Assembly (NCBI RefSeq): GCF_014649835.1
Contig: NZ_BMTU01000006.1
Span: forward strand, 124,001 to 188,000
Direction of reading: 5' to 3'
DNA: 64,000 nt
Origin: Streptomyces pilosus
Lineage (GTDB): Bacteria; Actinomycetota; Actinomycetes; Streptomycetales; Streptomycetaceae
The translations under genes and the position numbers were made by a program. The notes below the pieces were generated by a model. It ran no database searches and was not told the DNA's origin. It saw nothing but the letters and a program-made list of their open reading frames with translations. Positions 31,606 through 39,931 of this stretch are shown here, one piece after another. Within the stretch, counting starts at the first letter, position 1. Every line of letters begins with the position of its first letter.

Positions 31606-32205
31606 ATGTCCGTTGTTTCGCGCGGATTCCGAGGCCGTGCGCGGGACGCCCGGCACACCTTGCCTCCAGGACAGTACGAGACCCATGGCTTCCCGGTTCT
31701 CTCCGCGGGGCCCACCCCCAGGGTCGACCTCGACGAGTGGGAGTTCACCGTCACGACCGAGACCGGTGACCGGTACAGCTGGGACTGGGCTCAACTGATG
31801 GCGCTGCCTTCTCGGACGCCCACCGTCGATCTTCACTGCGTCACCAAGTGGTCGAAGTTCGACACGGTGTGGGAGGGCGTCTCCCTGGACGTCCTCCTGG
31901 AGGACGTGGAGACCGCCGCCGATCACGCGCTCGTCCGGTCGTACGGCGACTACACCACCAACCTGCCCCTGGAGGACCTCCTCGACGGGCAGGCGTGGAT
32001 CGCGTACCGCTTCGACGGCGAGGCGCTCGACCCCGAGCACGGCGGGCCGGCCAGGCTGCTGGTCCCCCACCTCTACTTCTGGAAGTCCGCCAAGTGGGTG
32101 CGCGGCATCCATCTGCTCGGCGAGGACGAACCGGGCTTCTGGGAGAGCGTCGGCTACCACAACTATGGGGACCCATGGCGCGAGCAGCGGTACCAAGGCG
32201 ACTAG
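31606..32205 (+). CDS. Sulfite oxidase-like molybdopterin oxidoreductase (copy 2)
   Basis: 199 residues from the ATG at 31606, which follows GGGGGA. It is colinear with the copy at 7751: the Mo-ligating cysteine is again residue 78 in D-L-H-C-V-T-K-W-S-K-F, and E-H-G-G-P-A-R-L-L-V-P, Y-F-W-K-S-A-K-W and D-E-P-G-F-W-E are all kept. No signal peptide or heme domain. It overlaps the next gene, a flavin reductase, by 31 bases, so the two products are made together and very probably form a two-component redox enzyme. The substrate is unknown. G-W-S-K in copy 1 versus K-W-S-K here is one of the few changes near the active site. Confidence 0.91.
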   Translation: MSVVSRGFRGRARDARHTLPPGQYETHGFPVLSAGPTPRVDLDEWEFTVTTETGDRYSWDWAQLMALPSRTPTVDLHCVTKWSKFDTVWEGVSLDVLLEDVETAADHALVRSYGDYTTNLPLEDLLDGQAWIAYRFDGEALDPEHGGPARLLVPHLYFWKSAKWVRGIHLLGEDEPGFWESVGYHNYGDPWREQRYQGD

Positions 32206-32918
32206 GCGACCGGCTGAGCTGGAAGACGGCCCGCCTCACCGACCGTCGCGAGGAGTCCTCGGCCGCGCGCACGCTCGGCTTCGAGGTGCCCGGCTGGCCG
32301 GGACACCTGGCGGGGCAGCACGTCGATGTGCGGCTCACGGCCGAGGACGGTTACAGCACGCAGCGCAGCTACTCGGTGGCGTCGGCGCCCGACGGGGAGC
32401 GCGTCGAGCTGACGGTGCAGCGCGTGGACGACGGCGAGGTCTCGCCGTACCTCACGGACGAACTCGCCGTGGGGGACGTGGTGGAGGTGCGAGGACCGGT
32501 CGGAGGCTGGTTCGTGTGGCGGCCCGAGCAGACGGAGCCGGTCTATCTCCTGGCCGGCGGCTCCGGTCTGGTGCCGCTGATGGCGATGATCCGCGTGCGC
32601 CGTACCGTCGGCAGCAGGGCTCCCTTCCGGCTGCTGTACTCCGTGCGCAGTCCCGAACACCAGTTCTTCGAATCCGAGCTCAGGCTGGATTCCTCGGGTC
32701 TTGACAGGACCTACCTGTACAGCCGGTCCACCCCAGCCGGCTGGCCCCGGCCCGCAGGGCGCTTCACCGCCGCCGACCTCGCGGCCGCCGGGTGGCCACC
32801 GGACTTCGAACCCACGTGTTACGTGTGCGGGTCCACCGGTTTCGTCGAGCGGGCCGCCGGCCTGCTGGTCGCCGTCGGGCACCACCCGAACCGGATCCGC
32901 ACCGAACGCTTCGGATGA
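32175..32918 (+). CDS. FAD-binding ferredoxin reductase-type oxidoreductase (copy 2)
   Basis: 247 residues from the ATG at 32175, preceded by GGGGA. Flavin motif R-S-Y-S-V-A-S, NAD(P) motif A-G-G-S-G-L-V-P-L, and the C-terminal Y-V-C-G-S-T-G-F-V-E-R-A match its paralogue at 8349. It begins directly at the core (W-K-T-A-R-L-T) with almost no N-terminal extension. The 31-base overlap with the molybdopterin gene points to coupled translation and a shared complex. The DUF6510 gene starts 18 bases after its stop. Confidence 0.9.
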   Translation: MARAAVPRRLGDRLSWKTARLTDRREESSAARTLGFEVPGWPGHLAGQHVDVRLTAEDGYSTQRSYSVASAPDGERVELTVQRVDDGEVSPYLTDELAVGDVVEVRGPVGGWFVWRPEQTEPVYLLAGGSGLVPLMAMIRVRRTVGSRAPFRLLYSVRSPEHQFFESELRLDSSGLDRTYLYSRSTPAGWPRPAGRFTAADLAAAGWPPDFEPTCYVCGSTGFVERAAGLLVAVGHHPNRIRTERFG

Positions 32919-32935
32919 GGAGGAGCTGAATTCTC

Positions 32936-33205
32936 ATGGCACCACCCGCATTTCTCGACGGGAACGCGGCAGCCGGCGACCTCGAGCTCGCCTTCGGGAC
33001 CGACATGACGATGGCTTCGGGAAGATGCGCCGGCTGCGGCGAACAGATGATGCTCGCGCAGACCCACGCCTATCTCGGCGGCCCCGGAACGGTGCTGCGC
33101 TGTCCGGTGTGCGGGAGCGTTCTGCTGCGCCTCGTGCGTTCTCCCGGGCAGACCTGGCTCGACGCCGGCGGACTGGGCCATCTCAGGATTCCGGCACCGG
33201 CGTAG
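32936..33205 (+). CDS. DUF6510 zinc-ribbon protein
   Basis: 89 residues with two CxxC pairs (C-A-G-C at about 31-34 and C-P-V-C about 25 residues later), a zinc-ribbon fold. It starts with an acidic segment and carries the motif R-C-A-G-C-G-E-Q and V-L-R-C-P-V-C-G. It belongs to the DUF6510 family, which I recall as a companion of molybdopterin oxidoreductase and flavin reductase pairs; the function is unknown. A strong ribosome binding site GAGGAGG lies nine bases before the ATG. Being third in this operon and absent from the other copy at 7.7 kb, it could be an electron-carrying or assembly subunit specific to this set. Confidence 0.82.
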   Translation: MAPPAFLDGNAAAGDLELAFGTDMTMASGRCAGCGEQMMLAQTHAYLGGPGTVLRCPVCGSVLLRLVRSPGQTWLDAGGLGHLRIPAPA

Positions 33206-33207
33206 GG

Positions 33208-33241
33208 ACTCCCCGGCGTGGAGAGTTCCACACCGGGGAGT
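33208..33241. terminator. Bidirectional terminator hairpin
   Basis: Arms ACTCCCCGG and CCGGGGAGT (33208-33216 and 33233-33241), extended inward by GTGGA and TCCAC after one C-A mismatch, with a four-base loop. It lies between the convergent DUF6510 and VOC genes. Confidence 0.8.
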
Positions 33242-33252
33242 GCTCTCCTCCC

Positions 33253-33729
33253 TCAGCGGCCAGGAGCCCGCTGTGTCACCTCCTGGAGCACCCAGCCGTT
33301 GCCGTCCGGGTCGCTGAAGGTGGCGAAGGAACCGTAGGACGCCCGCTCGGGATGCGGACCGGCCAGCCGCTCCTGTTCCTGACCACCGTCGTGAACGATG
33401 TCTCCGGCTTCGTGGCCGTGGTAGAGGAGGCCGCCGGCGTCGTGGAACACCTCACTGACGTCGATTCCGCGGCCGGCGAGGTCCGCGCGGGCCTCCTCGA
33501 TGTCGGGGACGACGAGGTACAGCCCCTGGGCCGAGCCGGGCTCGGCGGCCGTGAGCCCCGTACCGAACATGACCGAGCATTCCGACCGGGGCGGCGTGAA
33601 GTGCACGGCACGCCACTTCTCACTGACGGGACGATCGAGGTCCAGGCGGAACCCCAGCGCCTCGTAGAAGGCCTTGGCCCGGTCCACGTCCGAGACGGGC
33701 AGCACGACGACTTCGAGTTTCAGATCCAT
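33253..33729 (-). CDS. VOC-family (glyoxalase/bleomycin resistance fold) protein
   Basis: 158 residues with the paired beta-alpha-beta-beta-beta modules of the vicinal oxygen chelate superfamily: L-P-V-S-D-V-D-R-A-K-A-F-Y-E-A-L-G-F-R at the start and S-F-A-T-F-S-D-P-D-G-N-G-W-V-L-Q-E-V near the end. Members include dioxygenases, glyoxalases and antibiotic-binding proteins, and the metal ligands cannot be assigned with confidence here. It is 48 bp downstream of the stop of an NADP-dependent oxidoreductase on the same strand, so the two are probably co-transcribed. Confidence 0.85.
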   Translation of the reverse strand: MDLKLEVVVLPVSDVDRAKAFYEALGFRLDLDRPVSEKWRAVHFTPPRSECSVMFGTGLTAAEPGSAQGLYLVVPDIEEARADLAGRGIDVSEVFHDAGGLLYHGHEAGDIVHDGGQEQERLAGPHPERASYGSFATFSDPDGNGWVLQEVTQRAPGR

Positions 33730-33776
33730 TGAGGGACCTTCTTCCAAGCGGTGATTCCACCGGCTGCGTGAGGAAC

Positions 33777-34694
33777 TCACGCGACACGGATGACCGTCTT
33801 GCCGCCCGTTCCCCTCTTGGCGCGGAACGCCTCGGGGGCGCGCTCCAGAGGATGGACGGCGCCGACCGACGGGCTGAGACGGCCCCTGCGGTGCCTGCCG
33901 ATGATGTCCAGGAGGTGATGCCGGTCGGGTTCGACGATGAAGTACAGGGCGCGGCCGTTCTCGGGCTGTACGGGCGGGGGCTGAGCGATGGTCACCAGCG
34001 TGGCCCCTGCGCGGAGGACGGCGATCGACCGTGCGAGAACCCCGCCTCCGACGGCGTCGAAGACGAGATCGACGCTGCCGACCGCACGCTCCCACCCGGG
34101 CTCCCCGAGATCGAGGAAGTCCTCCGCACCGAGTTCCAGCACCTGCTCCCGGTTTCTCGTGCGCCCCGTCCCGATCACGCGTGCCCCGGCCTCGCGGGCC
34201 AGTTGCGTCGCGGCCGTTCCCACTCCTCCTGCCGCTCCGTGCACCAGGACGCTCTGTCCGGACTGCAGACCTCCGTGGACGAAGAGGCCCTGCCAGGCGG
34301 TGAGGCCGGGCATCGGCAGAGCCGCTGCCCGCACGTGGTCGATTCCCGCCGGCAGGGGCGCGAGATTCCGCGCCTCCACCGCCACGTACTCGGCCAGAGT
34401 GCCGTCCCGGCTCCAGTCGGTGAGCCCGACGACACGCTGTCCGACGGAGAGCCCGGTGGTTCCGACCGCGAGGTCGGCCACCTCACCCGACACCTCGTGT
34501 CCCGGGATGACGGGTGCGCGGTCCCTGCCGCCGCGATCGAGCCAGGTGGCGGGCCAGGTCAGCTCGTCCGGGGTGAAGGAGGCCGCGTGGACCCTGACGA
34601 CCACGTCGCCCTCACCGGCAAAGGGATACGGTGCGTCCTCCACGACCAGGCCGTCCACTGCCGCGTCACGGTCGTGAGCTCGAGTCGCCCTCAT
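33777..34694 (-). CDS. MDR-family NADP-dependent (quinone) oxidoreductase
   Basis: 305 residues from the ATG at 34694, chosen for GGGGAAGG at good distance; an upstream start at 34721 is less supported. An N-terminal GroES-like fold carries P-V-I-P-G-H-E-V-S-G. The nucleotide motif is V-H-G-A-A-G-G-V-G-T-A-A. The catalytic and structural zinc cysteines of alcohol dehydrogenases are lacking, so this is a zinc-free quinone oxidoreductase or enoyl reductase type. The C-terminal F-R-A-K-R-G-T-G-G-K-T-V is the usual family end. Redox detoxification is likely; the exact substrate is unknown. It heads a pair with the VOC gene. Confidence 0.88.
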   Translation of the reverse strand: MRATRAHDRDAAVDGLVVEDAPYPFAGEGDVVVRVHAASFTPDELTWPATWLDRGGRDRAPVIPGHEVSGEVADLAVGTTGLSVGQRVVGLTDWSRDGTLAEYVAVEARNLAPLPAGIDHVRAAALPMPGLTAWQGLFVHGGLQSGQSVLVHGAAGGVGTAATQLAREAGARVIGTGRTRNREQVLELGAEDFLDLGEPGWERAVGSVDLVFDAVGGGVLARSIAVLRAGATLVTIAQPPPVQPENGRALYFIVEPDRHHLLDIIGRHRRGRLSPSVGAVHPLERAPEAFRAKRGTGGKTVIRVA

Positions 34695-34934
34695 CGTCCT
34701 TCCCCTCCGGAAGGAGGTCACCCCCTACCGTTCCAGGATGACCGCGCGAGGCCCGCACGGCCAATCGGAGCGGGGGCCCACCTGGGCCCGGCATCCATCA
34801 GGCGTCCCGTGCGCCCATGGAGGAAGATGGAGAAGCGCTGCCGCGACGTCGAACGAGTTCCCTCGTCACGCAGTGGCCGTTCCCGTCCGCGCGTCGCTCA
34901 GCGGCCGACAGCCGACTCGAGAACGGGAGCAGGC

Positions 34935-36395
34935 ATGAACGGCAGCTCGCGCGTCTACGACGTGGTGGTTCTGGGCGCCGGCCCAGCGGGAGAGAACCTG
35001 GCCGACCGCACGAGCGCAGCCGGGCTCACCTCGGTCATCGTGGAGAACGAACTGCTCGGCGGGGAGTGCTCGTTCTGGGCCTGTGAGCCGAGCAAGGCAC
35101 TTCTGCGCCCGGCGCTGGCCCGTGCCGACGCCCTTCGGGTACCGGGCCTGAGGCGAGCGGCGGACGCCCCGCTGGACGTCCCGGCGGTCTTCGCCCACCG
35201 CGACAGGATGGCTTTCCACTGGAAGGACGACGACCAGGCCGACTGGCTGGACTCCATCTCCGTGGACCTGGTGCGAGGGCACGGCCGGCTGGACGGCCCG
35301 CGCCGGGTCGTGGTCGGCACCGCGGACGGTGACACCCTGAGCCTGACGGCCCGGCACGCCGTCGGTGTGTCCACCGGCACCCGCACGGCCCTCCCCGGCC
35401 TGCCGGGACTCGATCAGGTCCGCCCCTGGACGAACCGTGAGGCGACCTCCGCCCGGCAGGTGCCCGACCGGCTCGCCGTGGTCGGCGGCGGGGTGGTGGC
35501 CGTCGAGATGGCAACGGCCTACCGGGCCCTCGGATCACAGGTGACGATGCTCGTCCGGGGGCACAGGGGACTGCTCAACCGGATGGAACCGTTCGCCGGG
35601 GACATGGTGACGGACGCCCTGCGGGCAGCGGGCGTCGATGTGCGCTTCGGCACCTCGGTGACCGGCGTCGCCCGGGAAGCCGGTCCGGGCGGGACCGTAC
35701 GCGTCGAGACGGACGAAGGAGAGGCACTGGTCGCCGACGAGATCCTCTTCGCGACCGGCCGTGCGCCGCGCACGGGGGACATCGGCCTGGAGACGCTCGG
35801 GCTGACCCCCGGCGACTGGCTCACCGTGGACGACTCCTACCGGGTGACCGGCGTGCCCGGCGGGTGGCTCTACGCGGTCGGCGACGTGAACCACCGGGCG
35901 TTGATGACGCATCAGGGCAAGTACCAGGCGCGCATCGCCGGGGGCGTGATCGGAGCACGTGCCGAGGGACGGGAGCTCGACGACGGGATGTGGGGCGCCC
36001 ACGCCTCGACCGCCGACAGCGCCGCCGTACCTCAGGTCGTCTTCACCGAGCCGGAGGTGGCCGCGGTGGGGCTGACGTCGCAGGACGCCGAGCGCTCCGG
36101 GCGGCGGGTCCGCGTGGTGGACTACGACATCGGCCGCGTCGCCGGTGCCGTCCAGTACGCCGACGGTTACCGGGGAAAGGCGCGGGTGCTCATCGACGCC
36201 GAACGCGGCACGGTCGTCGGTGCGACCTTCGTGGGTCCCGGGACGCAGGAGCTGCTGTATTCGGCGACCGTCGCGATCGCCGGAGAGATCCCCGTGGAGC
36301 GGCTCTGGCACGCCGTCCCCGCGTTCCCGACCATCAGCGAGGTGTGGCTGCGCGTCCTCGAGACGTACCGGGACAGCGGTGGCACCCTGATCTGA
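34935..36395 (+). CDS. Dihydrolipoamide dehydrogenase-like flavin disulfide reductase
   Basis: 486 residues from the ATG at 34935, preceded by GGGAGC. FAD motif V-V-L-G-A-G-P-A-G-E-N at the start, second dinucleotide motif V-V-G-G-G-V-V-A-V-E and the flavin motif Y-A-V-G-D-V. The redox-active pair is C45 and C50 in G-G-E-C-S-F-W-A-C-E-P-S-K, a variant of the usual G-G-T-C-L-N-V-G-C-I-P-S-K with the same spacing. The C-terminal dimerisation domain ends in A-V-P-A-F-P-T-I-S-E, with P-A-F-P-T replacing the canonical H-P-H-P-T, so the general-base histidine of lipoamide dehydrogenases appears absent. That points away from a true lipoamide dehydrogenase and towards a related oxidoreductase, for example for mercury, soluble transhydrogenase or small thiols. 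Confidence 0.87.
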   Translation: MNGSSRVYDVVVLGAGPAGENLADRTSAAGLTSVIVENELLGGECSFWACEPSKALLRPALARADALRVPGLRRAADAPLDVPAVFAHRDRMAFHWKDDDQADWLDSISVDLVRGHGRLDGPRRVVVGTADGDTLSLTARHAVGVSTGTRTALPGLPGLDQVRPWTNREATSARQVPDRLAVVGGGVVAVEMATAYRALGSQVTMLVRGHRGLLNRMEPFAGDMVTDALRAAGVDVRFGTSVTGVAREAGPGGTVRVETDEGEALVADEILFATGRAPRTGDIGLETLGLTPGDWLTVDDSYRVTGVPGGWLYAVGDVNHRALMTHQGKYQARIAGGVIGARAEGRELDDGMWGAHASTADSAAVPQVVFTEPEVAAVGLTSQDAERSGRRVRVVDYDIGRVAGAVQYADGYRGKARVLIDAERGTVVGATFVGPGTQELLYSATVAIAGEIPVERLWHAVPAFPTISEVWLRVLETYRDSGGTLI

Positions 36396-36436
36396 GCCAC
36401 GTCCGGTGCCCACCTGCCGGCGCGGCCGGCGCGGCG

Positions 36437-37036
36437 CTACTCGCCCCGCCAGATGTTGTCGAAGGCCGCCTGCTCGCTCGCCCGGCGTTGCCGTTCCCCG
36501 GCCAGCTCCGTCACCGCCCCGTGGACGCCGGCGAGCACGGTGCTCTGCTCGTCCGTCAGTCCGGCGTACGAGGTGGTGTGCGCGTCGGCGACGCCTGTCG
36601 CGGACAGGAGGCCGGCCAGCACCGGCCCGGCAGCCGTCTCCCCGGCCGCACGGTGACGGGGCGGAGGATCCGCGGGCGCCGTACGGGCTCGGCGGAACGG
36701 GTTGCGCCGGGTACGGGCGGGCGTCAGCAGTCCCTCCGCCTCGAGCGCGGTCCGATACCGCGCGGCGAGGTGACGGCCGCGTCGCCACAGCCAGTCCCGC
36801 ACGGTCTCGCCGGGTTCCTCCCGGACGAGCAGCGATGCGGCTTCCCGCAGCAGCGGGTCGCCGGTCTCGGGCGGCGCGCCGGGGACGATCCGGTCGTCGT
36901 CGAGGGTGACGGCGCGCAGTGCGACGAGGTCGATCAACTCGGCGCCCGCGAGCGCGAGCGAGAGGTCCCCCTGTTCCGGGACGGGGGTGGCGTCCGGGGC
37001 GGCGGCGAGGATCGAGAGGTCCCTGGCAGTGGTCAT
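36437..37036 (-). CDS. GPP34-family protein
   Basis: 199 residues from the ATG at 37036, with GGAG eight bases upstream. The pattern (D-L-S-I-L, G-D-L-S-L-A-L-A-G-A-E-L-I-D-L, V-L-A-G-L-L-S-A-T-G-V) fits the GPP34 (Golgi phosphoprotein 3-like) family, all-helical proteins that in eukaryotes bind phosphatidylinositol-4-phosphate. Streptomyces have several copies of unknown role, perhaps at the membrane. It is convergent with the flavin disulfide reductase and divergent from the DUF2254 gene. Lower length than some relatives (about 220-230 residues). Confidence 0.8.
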   Translation of the reverse strand: MTTARDLSILAAAPDATPVPEQGDLSLALAGAELIDLVALRAVTLDDDRIVPGAPPETGDPLLREAASLLVREEPGETVRDWLWRRGRHLAARYRTALEAEGLLTPARTRRNPFRRARTAPADPPPRHRAAGETAAGPVLAGLLSATGVADAHTTSYAGLTDEQSTVLAGVHGAVTELAGERQRRASEQAAFDNIWRGE

Positions 37037-37193
37037 GAGCGGCTCCAAGTCTCTTCCCACGATAAGTGCGGTGCGGGGGCCGGTGCCGTGCGGGCACGCT
37101 CGCCGTGGACCGGCCCGTGCAGACTCTGCGGGTCCTTCCCCCCGACGGTACGGTGAAGGAGCGCCCCGAAAGGTTCCACCGCGGAGGCTGCCC

Positions 37194-38471
37194 GTGCTCA
37201 CCTGGGCTTTCCGGTTTCAGCTGCGGCAGTACGTCAGAGCCAGTCTCTGGATCATGCCGGTGCTCGGCCTCGTCGTCGGAGTGCTACTGGGCGAAGTCGC
37301 CCTGGGCGTGGACGGGATGACGGGTGTGCCCGCGGGCTGGCGGTACACCGCGATGACGGCGACCGGCGTCCTCACCGCCATCGTGGGCGCGATGGTCGCC
37401 CTGCTGGGGTTCGTCGTCACCATCGGGGTCCTCGTGGTCCAGCAGGCCACCGGGACGCTGTCTCCGCGCTACATGCGCCTGTGGTACCGCAACCGGTTGC
37501 AGAAGGCCGTCCTGGCGACCTTCGCCGGCACCTTCGCCTTCTCGTTCACCCTGCTGCGGAGGATCGACAGCGGCTCGGTGCCCGACCTCGGCGTCACACT
37601 TGCCGGGCTGGCCGTCGCGGTGAGCCTGACGATGCTGCTGATCTACCTGAACCGCTTCACCCACGACCTGCGCCCCGTGGCGATCGCCGACCTGGTCCGC
37701 CGGACGGGCCTGCGGGTGCTCCACGAGTCCATGCCGAGGAGACGGGGTCCCGTGCTCCTCGACGATCGGGCCCACCGGCCCGATGGTGCCCCGACCGCCG
37801 TCGTGCGGTCGGAGAGCGGAGGAGCCGTTCAGGCGCTGGACGTGTCGGGACTCCACAAGGCAGCCGTGCGGCACGGCTGCGTGCTGGTGGTGGTCCCCCT
37901 CGTGGGGGACTTCGTCCCGCCCGGGGCGGTTCTGATCGAGGCGCACGGAAGGGCTCTCGCCCCTTCCGAGGCACGACGGCTGGCCGGCCTGGTGGCGCTG
38001 GGGGCGGAGCGGACCATCGACCAGGATCCCGCCTTCGCCCTGCGCATCCTCGTCGACATCGCCGTCCGAGCCCTCTCCACCGCCGTCAACGACCCGACCA
38101 CGGCCGTTCAGGTCCTCAACCACATCGATGCCTTCCTGCACACGGTCGGGCGGGCGGAGCTGCGCGGCCGTCATGTGCTGGGCGAGGAACGGGGCGAGCC
38201 ACGCCTGGTCCTGCCGGGACGCGGCTGGGCCGAGTACCTGGAGCTGGGCGTCACGGAGATCCGCGAGTACGGGACGGGCTCGCTCCAGGTGTGCCGCCGG
38301 CTGCGCGCCGTCCTGGAAGGCCTGCTGGCCGCCCTGCCCCAGGAACGGCGAGGCTCGGTGCGCGGCGAGCTCGCCCTGCTGGAGGCGGCCGTGGAACGGG
38401 AGTACCCGGAACCGCTGCGCCGTGCCGCGGCACGGGCCGCCGACCGGCAGGGCATCGGCGGCGGGACGTGA
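37194..38471 (+). CDS. DUF2254 membrane protein
   Basis: 425 residues from the GTG at 37194, eight bases after GGAGG. Four predicted membrane helices lie in the first 170 residues (W-I-M-P-V-L-G-L-V-V-G-V; T-A-I-V-G-A-M-V-A-L-L; A-T-F-A-G-T-F-A-F; V-S-L-T-M-L-L-I-Y). The long C-terminal soluble part contains the family block I-D-Q-D-P-A-F-A-L-R-I-L-V-D-I-A-V-R-A-L-S and A-V-N-D-P-T-T-A-V-Q. The function of DUF2254 is unknown. A short RraA-like gene follows at 72 bp on the same strand. Confidence 0.86.
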   Translation: MLTWAFRFQLRQYVRASLWIMPVLGLVVGVLLGEVALGVDGMTGVPAGWRYTAMTATGVLTAIVGAMVALLGFVVTIGVLVVQQATGTLSPRYMRLWYRNRLQKAVLATFAGTFAFSFTLLRRIDSGSVPDLGVTLAGLAVAVSLTMLLIYLNRFTHDLRPVAIADLVRRTGLRVLHESMPRRRGPVLLDDRAHRPDGAPTAVVRSESGGAVQALDVSGLHKAAVRHGCVLVVVPLVGDFVPPGAVLIEAHGRALAPSEARRLAGLVALGAERTIDQDPAFALRILVDIAVRALSTAVNDPTTAVQVLNHIDAFLHTVGRAELRGRHVLGEERGEPRLVLPGRGWAEYLELGVTEIREYGTGSLQVCRRLRAVLEGLLAALPQERRGSVRGELALLEAAVEREYPEPLRRAAARAADRQGIGGGT

Positions 38472-38543
38472 GCCCCGGCGCACACCCGCGGACGATGGAG
38501 GGAGACTCGCGCCACCCCCGTACACCGACCACCGGAGGGCGCA

Positions 38544-39197
38544 GTGGAGGACGAGAGGACGATCCCCGCGGACCAGGGCGGTGTGCTGGCCGCCCTCGGC
38601 TGTGCCACGCTCGTCGACGCGATGGGGCGCGTACACGGCCATCGGGCGCACATCCTCCCGATGGCGAGCCCGGATCCGGGAAGACCTCTGTTCGGCCTCG
38701 CGGCCACCATCGCGTACATGCCGTGGAGGGACAACCTGGAACAGTCGTCCAGGACCTTCGCCGACTTCTACTACTCCGCCCTCGGGAGCACTCCTTCGGG
38801 GAAGGTGCTCGTGCTGTCGAGCGGCGGCTTTCCCGAGGCGTCCCACGGCGGAGGGACCAAGCTCTCCCGCGCCGCCCACCACGGGCTCGCCGGTGTCCTC
38901 GCGGACGGGCGTCTGCGGGACTTCGGCCAGTTGCGCGCGTACCCCTTCCCGACCTGGTGCCGGGGAGAGGCCACGCGCTGGGGCGGCGACACGGTGATGC
39001 CGTTCATGGCGGACGTCGCCGTGGAGTTCGGCGGGGTGTGTGTGACACCCGGGGACTACGCCTTCGCCGACGCGTCCGGCGCGGTCATCATCCCCGCGCG
39101 GAGCCTGGAGCGCGTGCTGGACGCGGCACGCCGAATCGAGGCCGAGGAGGACCGGGCGGCACGGGACATCCGGCGGGAGGAGTACCCCGGGGCGTGA
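38544..39197 (+). CDS. RraA-family protein
   Basis: 217 residues from the GTG at 38544, five bases after GGAGGG. The RraA/demethylmenaquinone-methyltransferase-like fold shows A-A-L-G-C-A-T-L-V-D-A-M-G at the start, G-V-L-A-D-G-R-L-R-D (aldolase-type D/R pair seen in HMG aldolases) and V-T-P-G-D-Y-A-F-A-D-A-S-G-A-V-I-I-P. Members act as RNase E regulators or as 4-hydroxy-4-methyl-2-oxoglutarate aldolases; the intact R-D pair favours an aldolase-like activity. The gene follows DUF2254 closely and ends in a strong terminator. Confidence 0.84.
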   Translation: MEDERTIPADQGGVLAALGCATLVDAMGRVHGHRAHILPMASPDPGRPLFGLAATIAYMPWRDNLEQSSRTFADFYYSALGSTPSGKVLVLSSGGFPEASHGGGTKLSRAAHHGLAGVLADGRLRDFGQLRAYPFPTWCRGEATRWGGDTVMPFMADVAVEFGGVCVTPGDYAFADASGAVIIPARSLERVLDAARRIEAEEDRAARDIRREEYPGA

Positions 39198-39228
39198 TCC
39201 GGTGACGGCACCCGGCCGTCACCGGATC
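39196..39228 (+). terminator. Hairpin overlapping the RraA-like stop codon
   Basis: Perfect 14-base arms (39196-39209 and 39215-39228, GATCCGGTGACGGC and complement) with a five-base loop; the stem begins inside the stop codon. Confidence 0.8.
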
Positions 39229-39317
39229 CCCAGGGGTGTGCGGTGGTCGCCGGCGCCGCGGGGCGCCGCCCGCCGGAGCGTGCCCGGCCCGGGCCGACCC
39301 CTGGTGCCCGGGACGGG

Positions 39318-39722
39318 TCACGGGCGGGCCAGCAGGGTGCGTACTCCCTCCGAGGTGAGCGTGAGCCGGTGCTCGGAGCTGCCGTCGATGGTCAGCGACA
39401 GGTCGTCGGCCGGCCACTGGGCGGCCAGCGCCCCGAGCGGGACCAGGCGGTAGCGGGAGACGAACGGCAGCAGGCCCGCCATCTCCAGCTCGGAGGTGAA
39501 CACGGGCACCACCTGGTCGCCGCCCGGCTGCTCCAGCACGGGCAGGGCCACGGCGCCCGGGTCGGCGGCCTCCTCGTCGCCCGCGTCGTCGGGCACCGGG
39601 ATCAGTACGTCGCTGTTCGCGAGGGCGTCCAGCGCGGCCGTGTCCTCGGTGTTCTCGGACAGGGTGTCCAGGGCCCGCTGGGCGGGCGTGGGGGCGTTGT
39701 TCTCGTGCGCGGGTGTTTCCAT
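39318..39722 (-). CDS. SseB-family protein
   Basis: 134 residues from the ATG at 39722. After an acidic N-terminus the SseB core appears: A-L-D-A-L-A-N-S-D-V-L-I-P-V, V-P-V-F-T-S-E-L-E-M and a C-terminal strand L-S-L-T-I-D-G-S-S-E. SseB proteins in actinomycetes are small cytoplasmic proteins of unknown function, often linked to type VII secretion or translation neighbourhoods; nothing of that is nearby. It is divergent from the glyceraldehyde-3-phosphate dehydrogenase gene. Confidence 0.8.
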   Translation of the reverse strand: METPAHENNAPTPAQRALDTLSENTEDTAALDALANSDVLIPVPDDAGDEEAADPGAVALPVLEQPGGDQVVPVFTSELEMAGLLPFVSRYRLVPLGALAAQWPADDLSLTIDGSSEHRLTLTSEGVRTLLARP

Positions 39723-39931
39723 GACAGATTCCCTGTTCGCGGCGGTCGTGCGGACCGCCCGGGACATGACCGGCCCCGGGCACAGTGCTGGACGCGTACC
39801 CGATCGGATGTCGCGCAACCCTGCGAATCCCCGTGCCGCGACGGCCGGCCGGAAGCCCCTCGGGGCCCCCGCGGGACCGCCCGACCGGCATGGCTATCAT
39901 ATGAGCACCCTCTAGCTCGAAAGATGATCCT

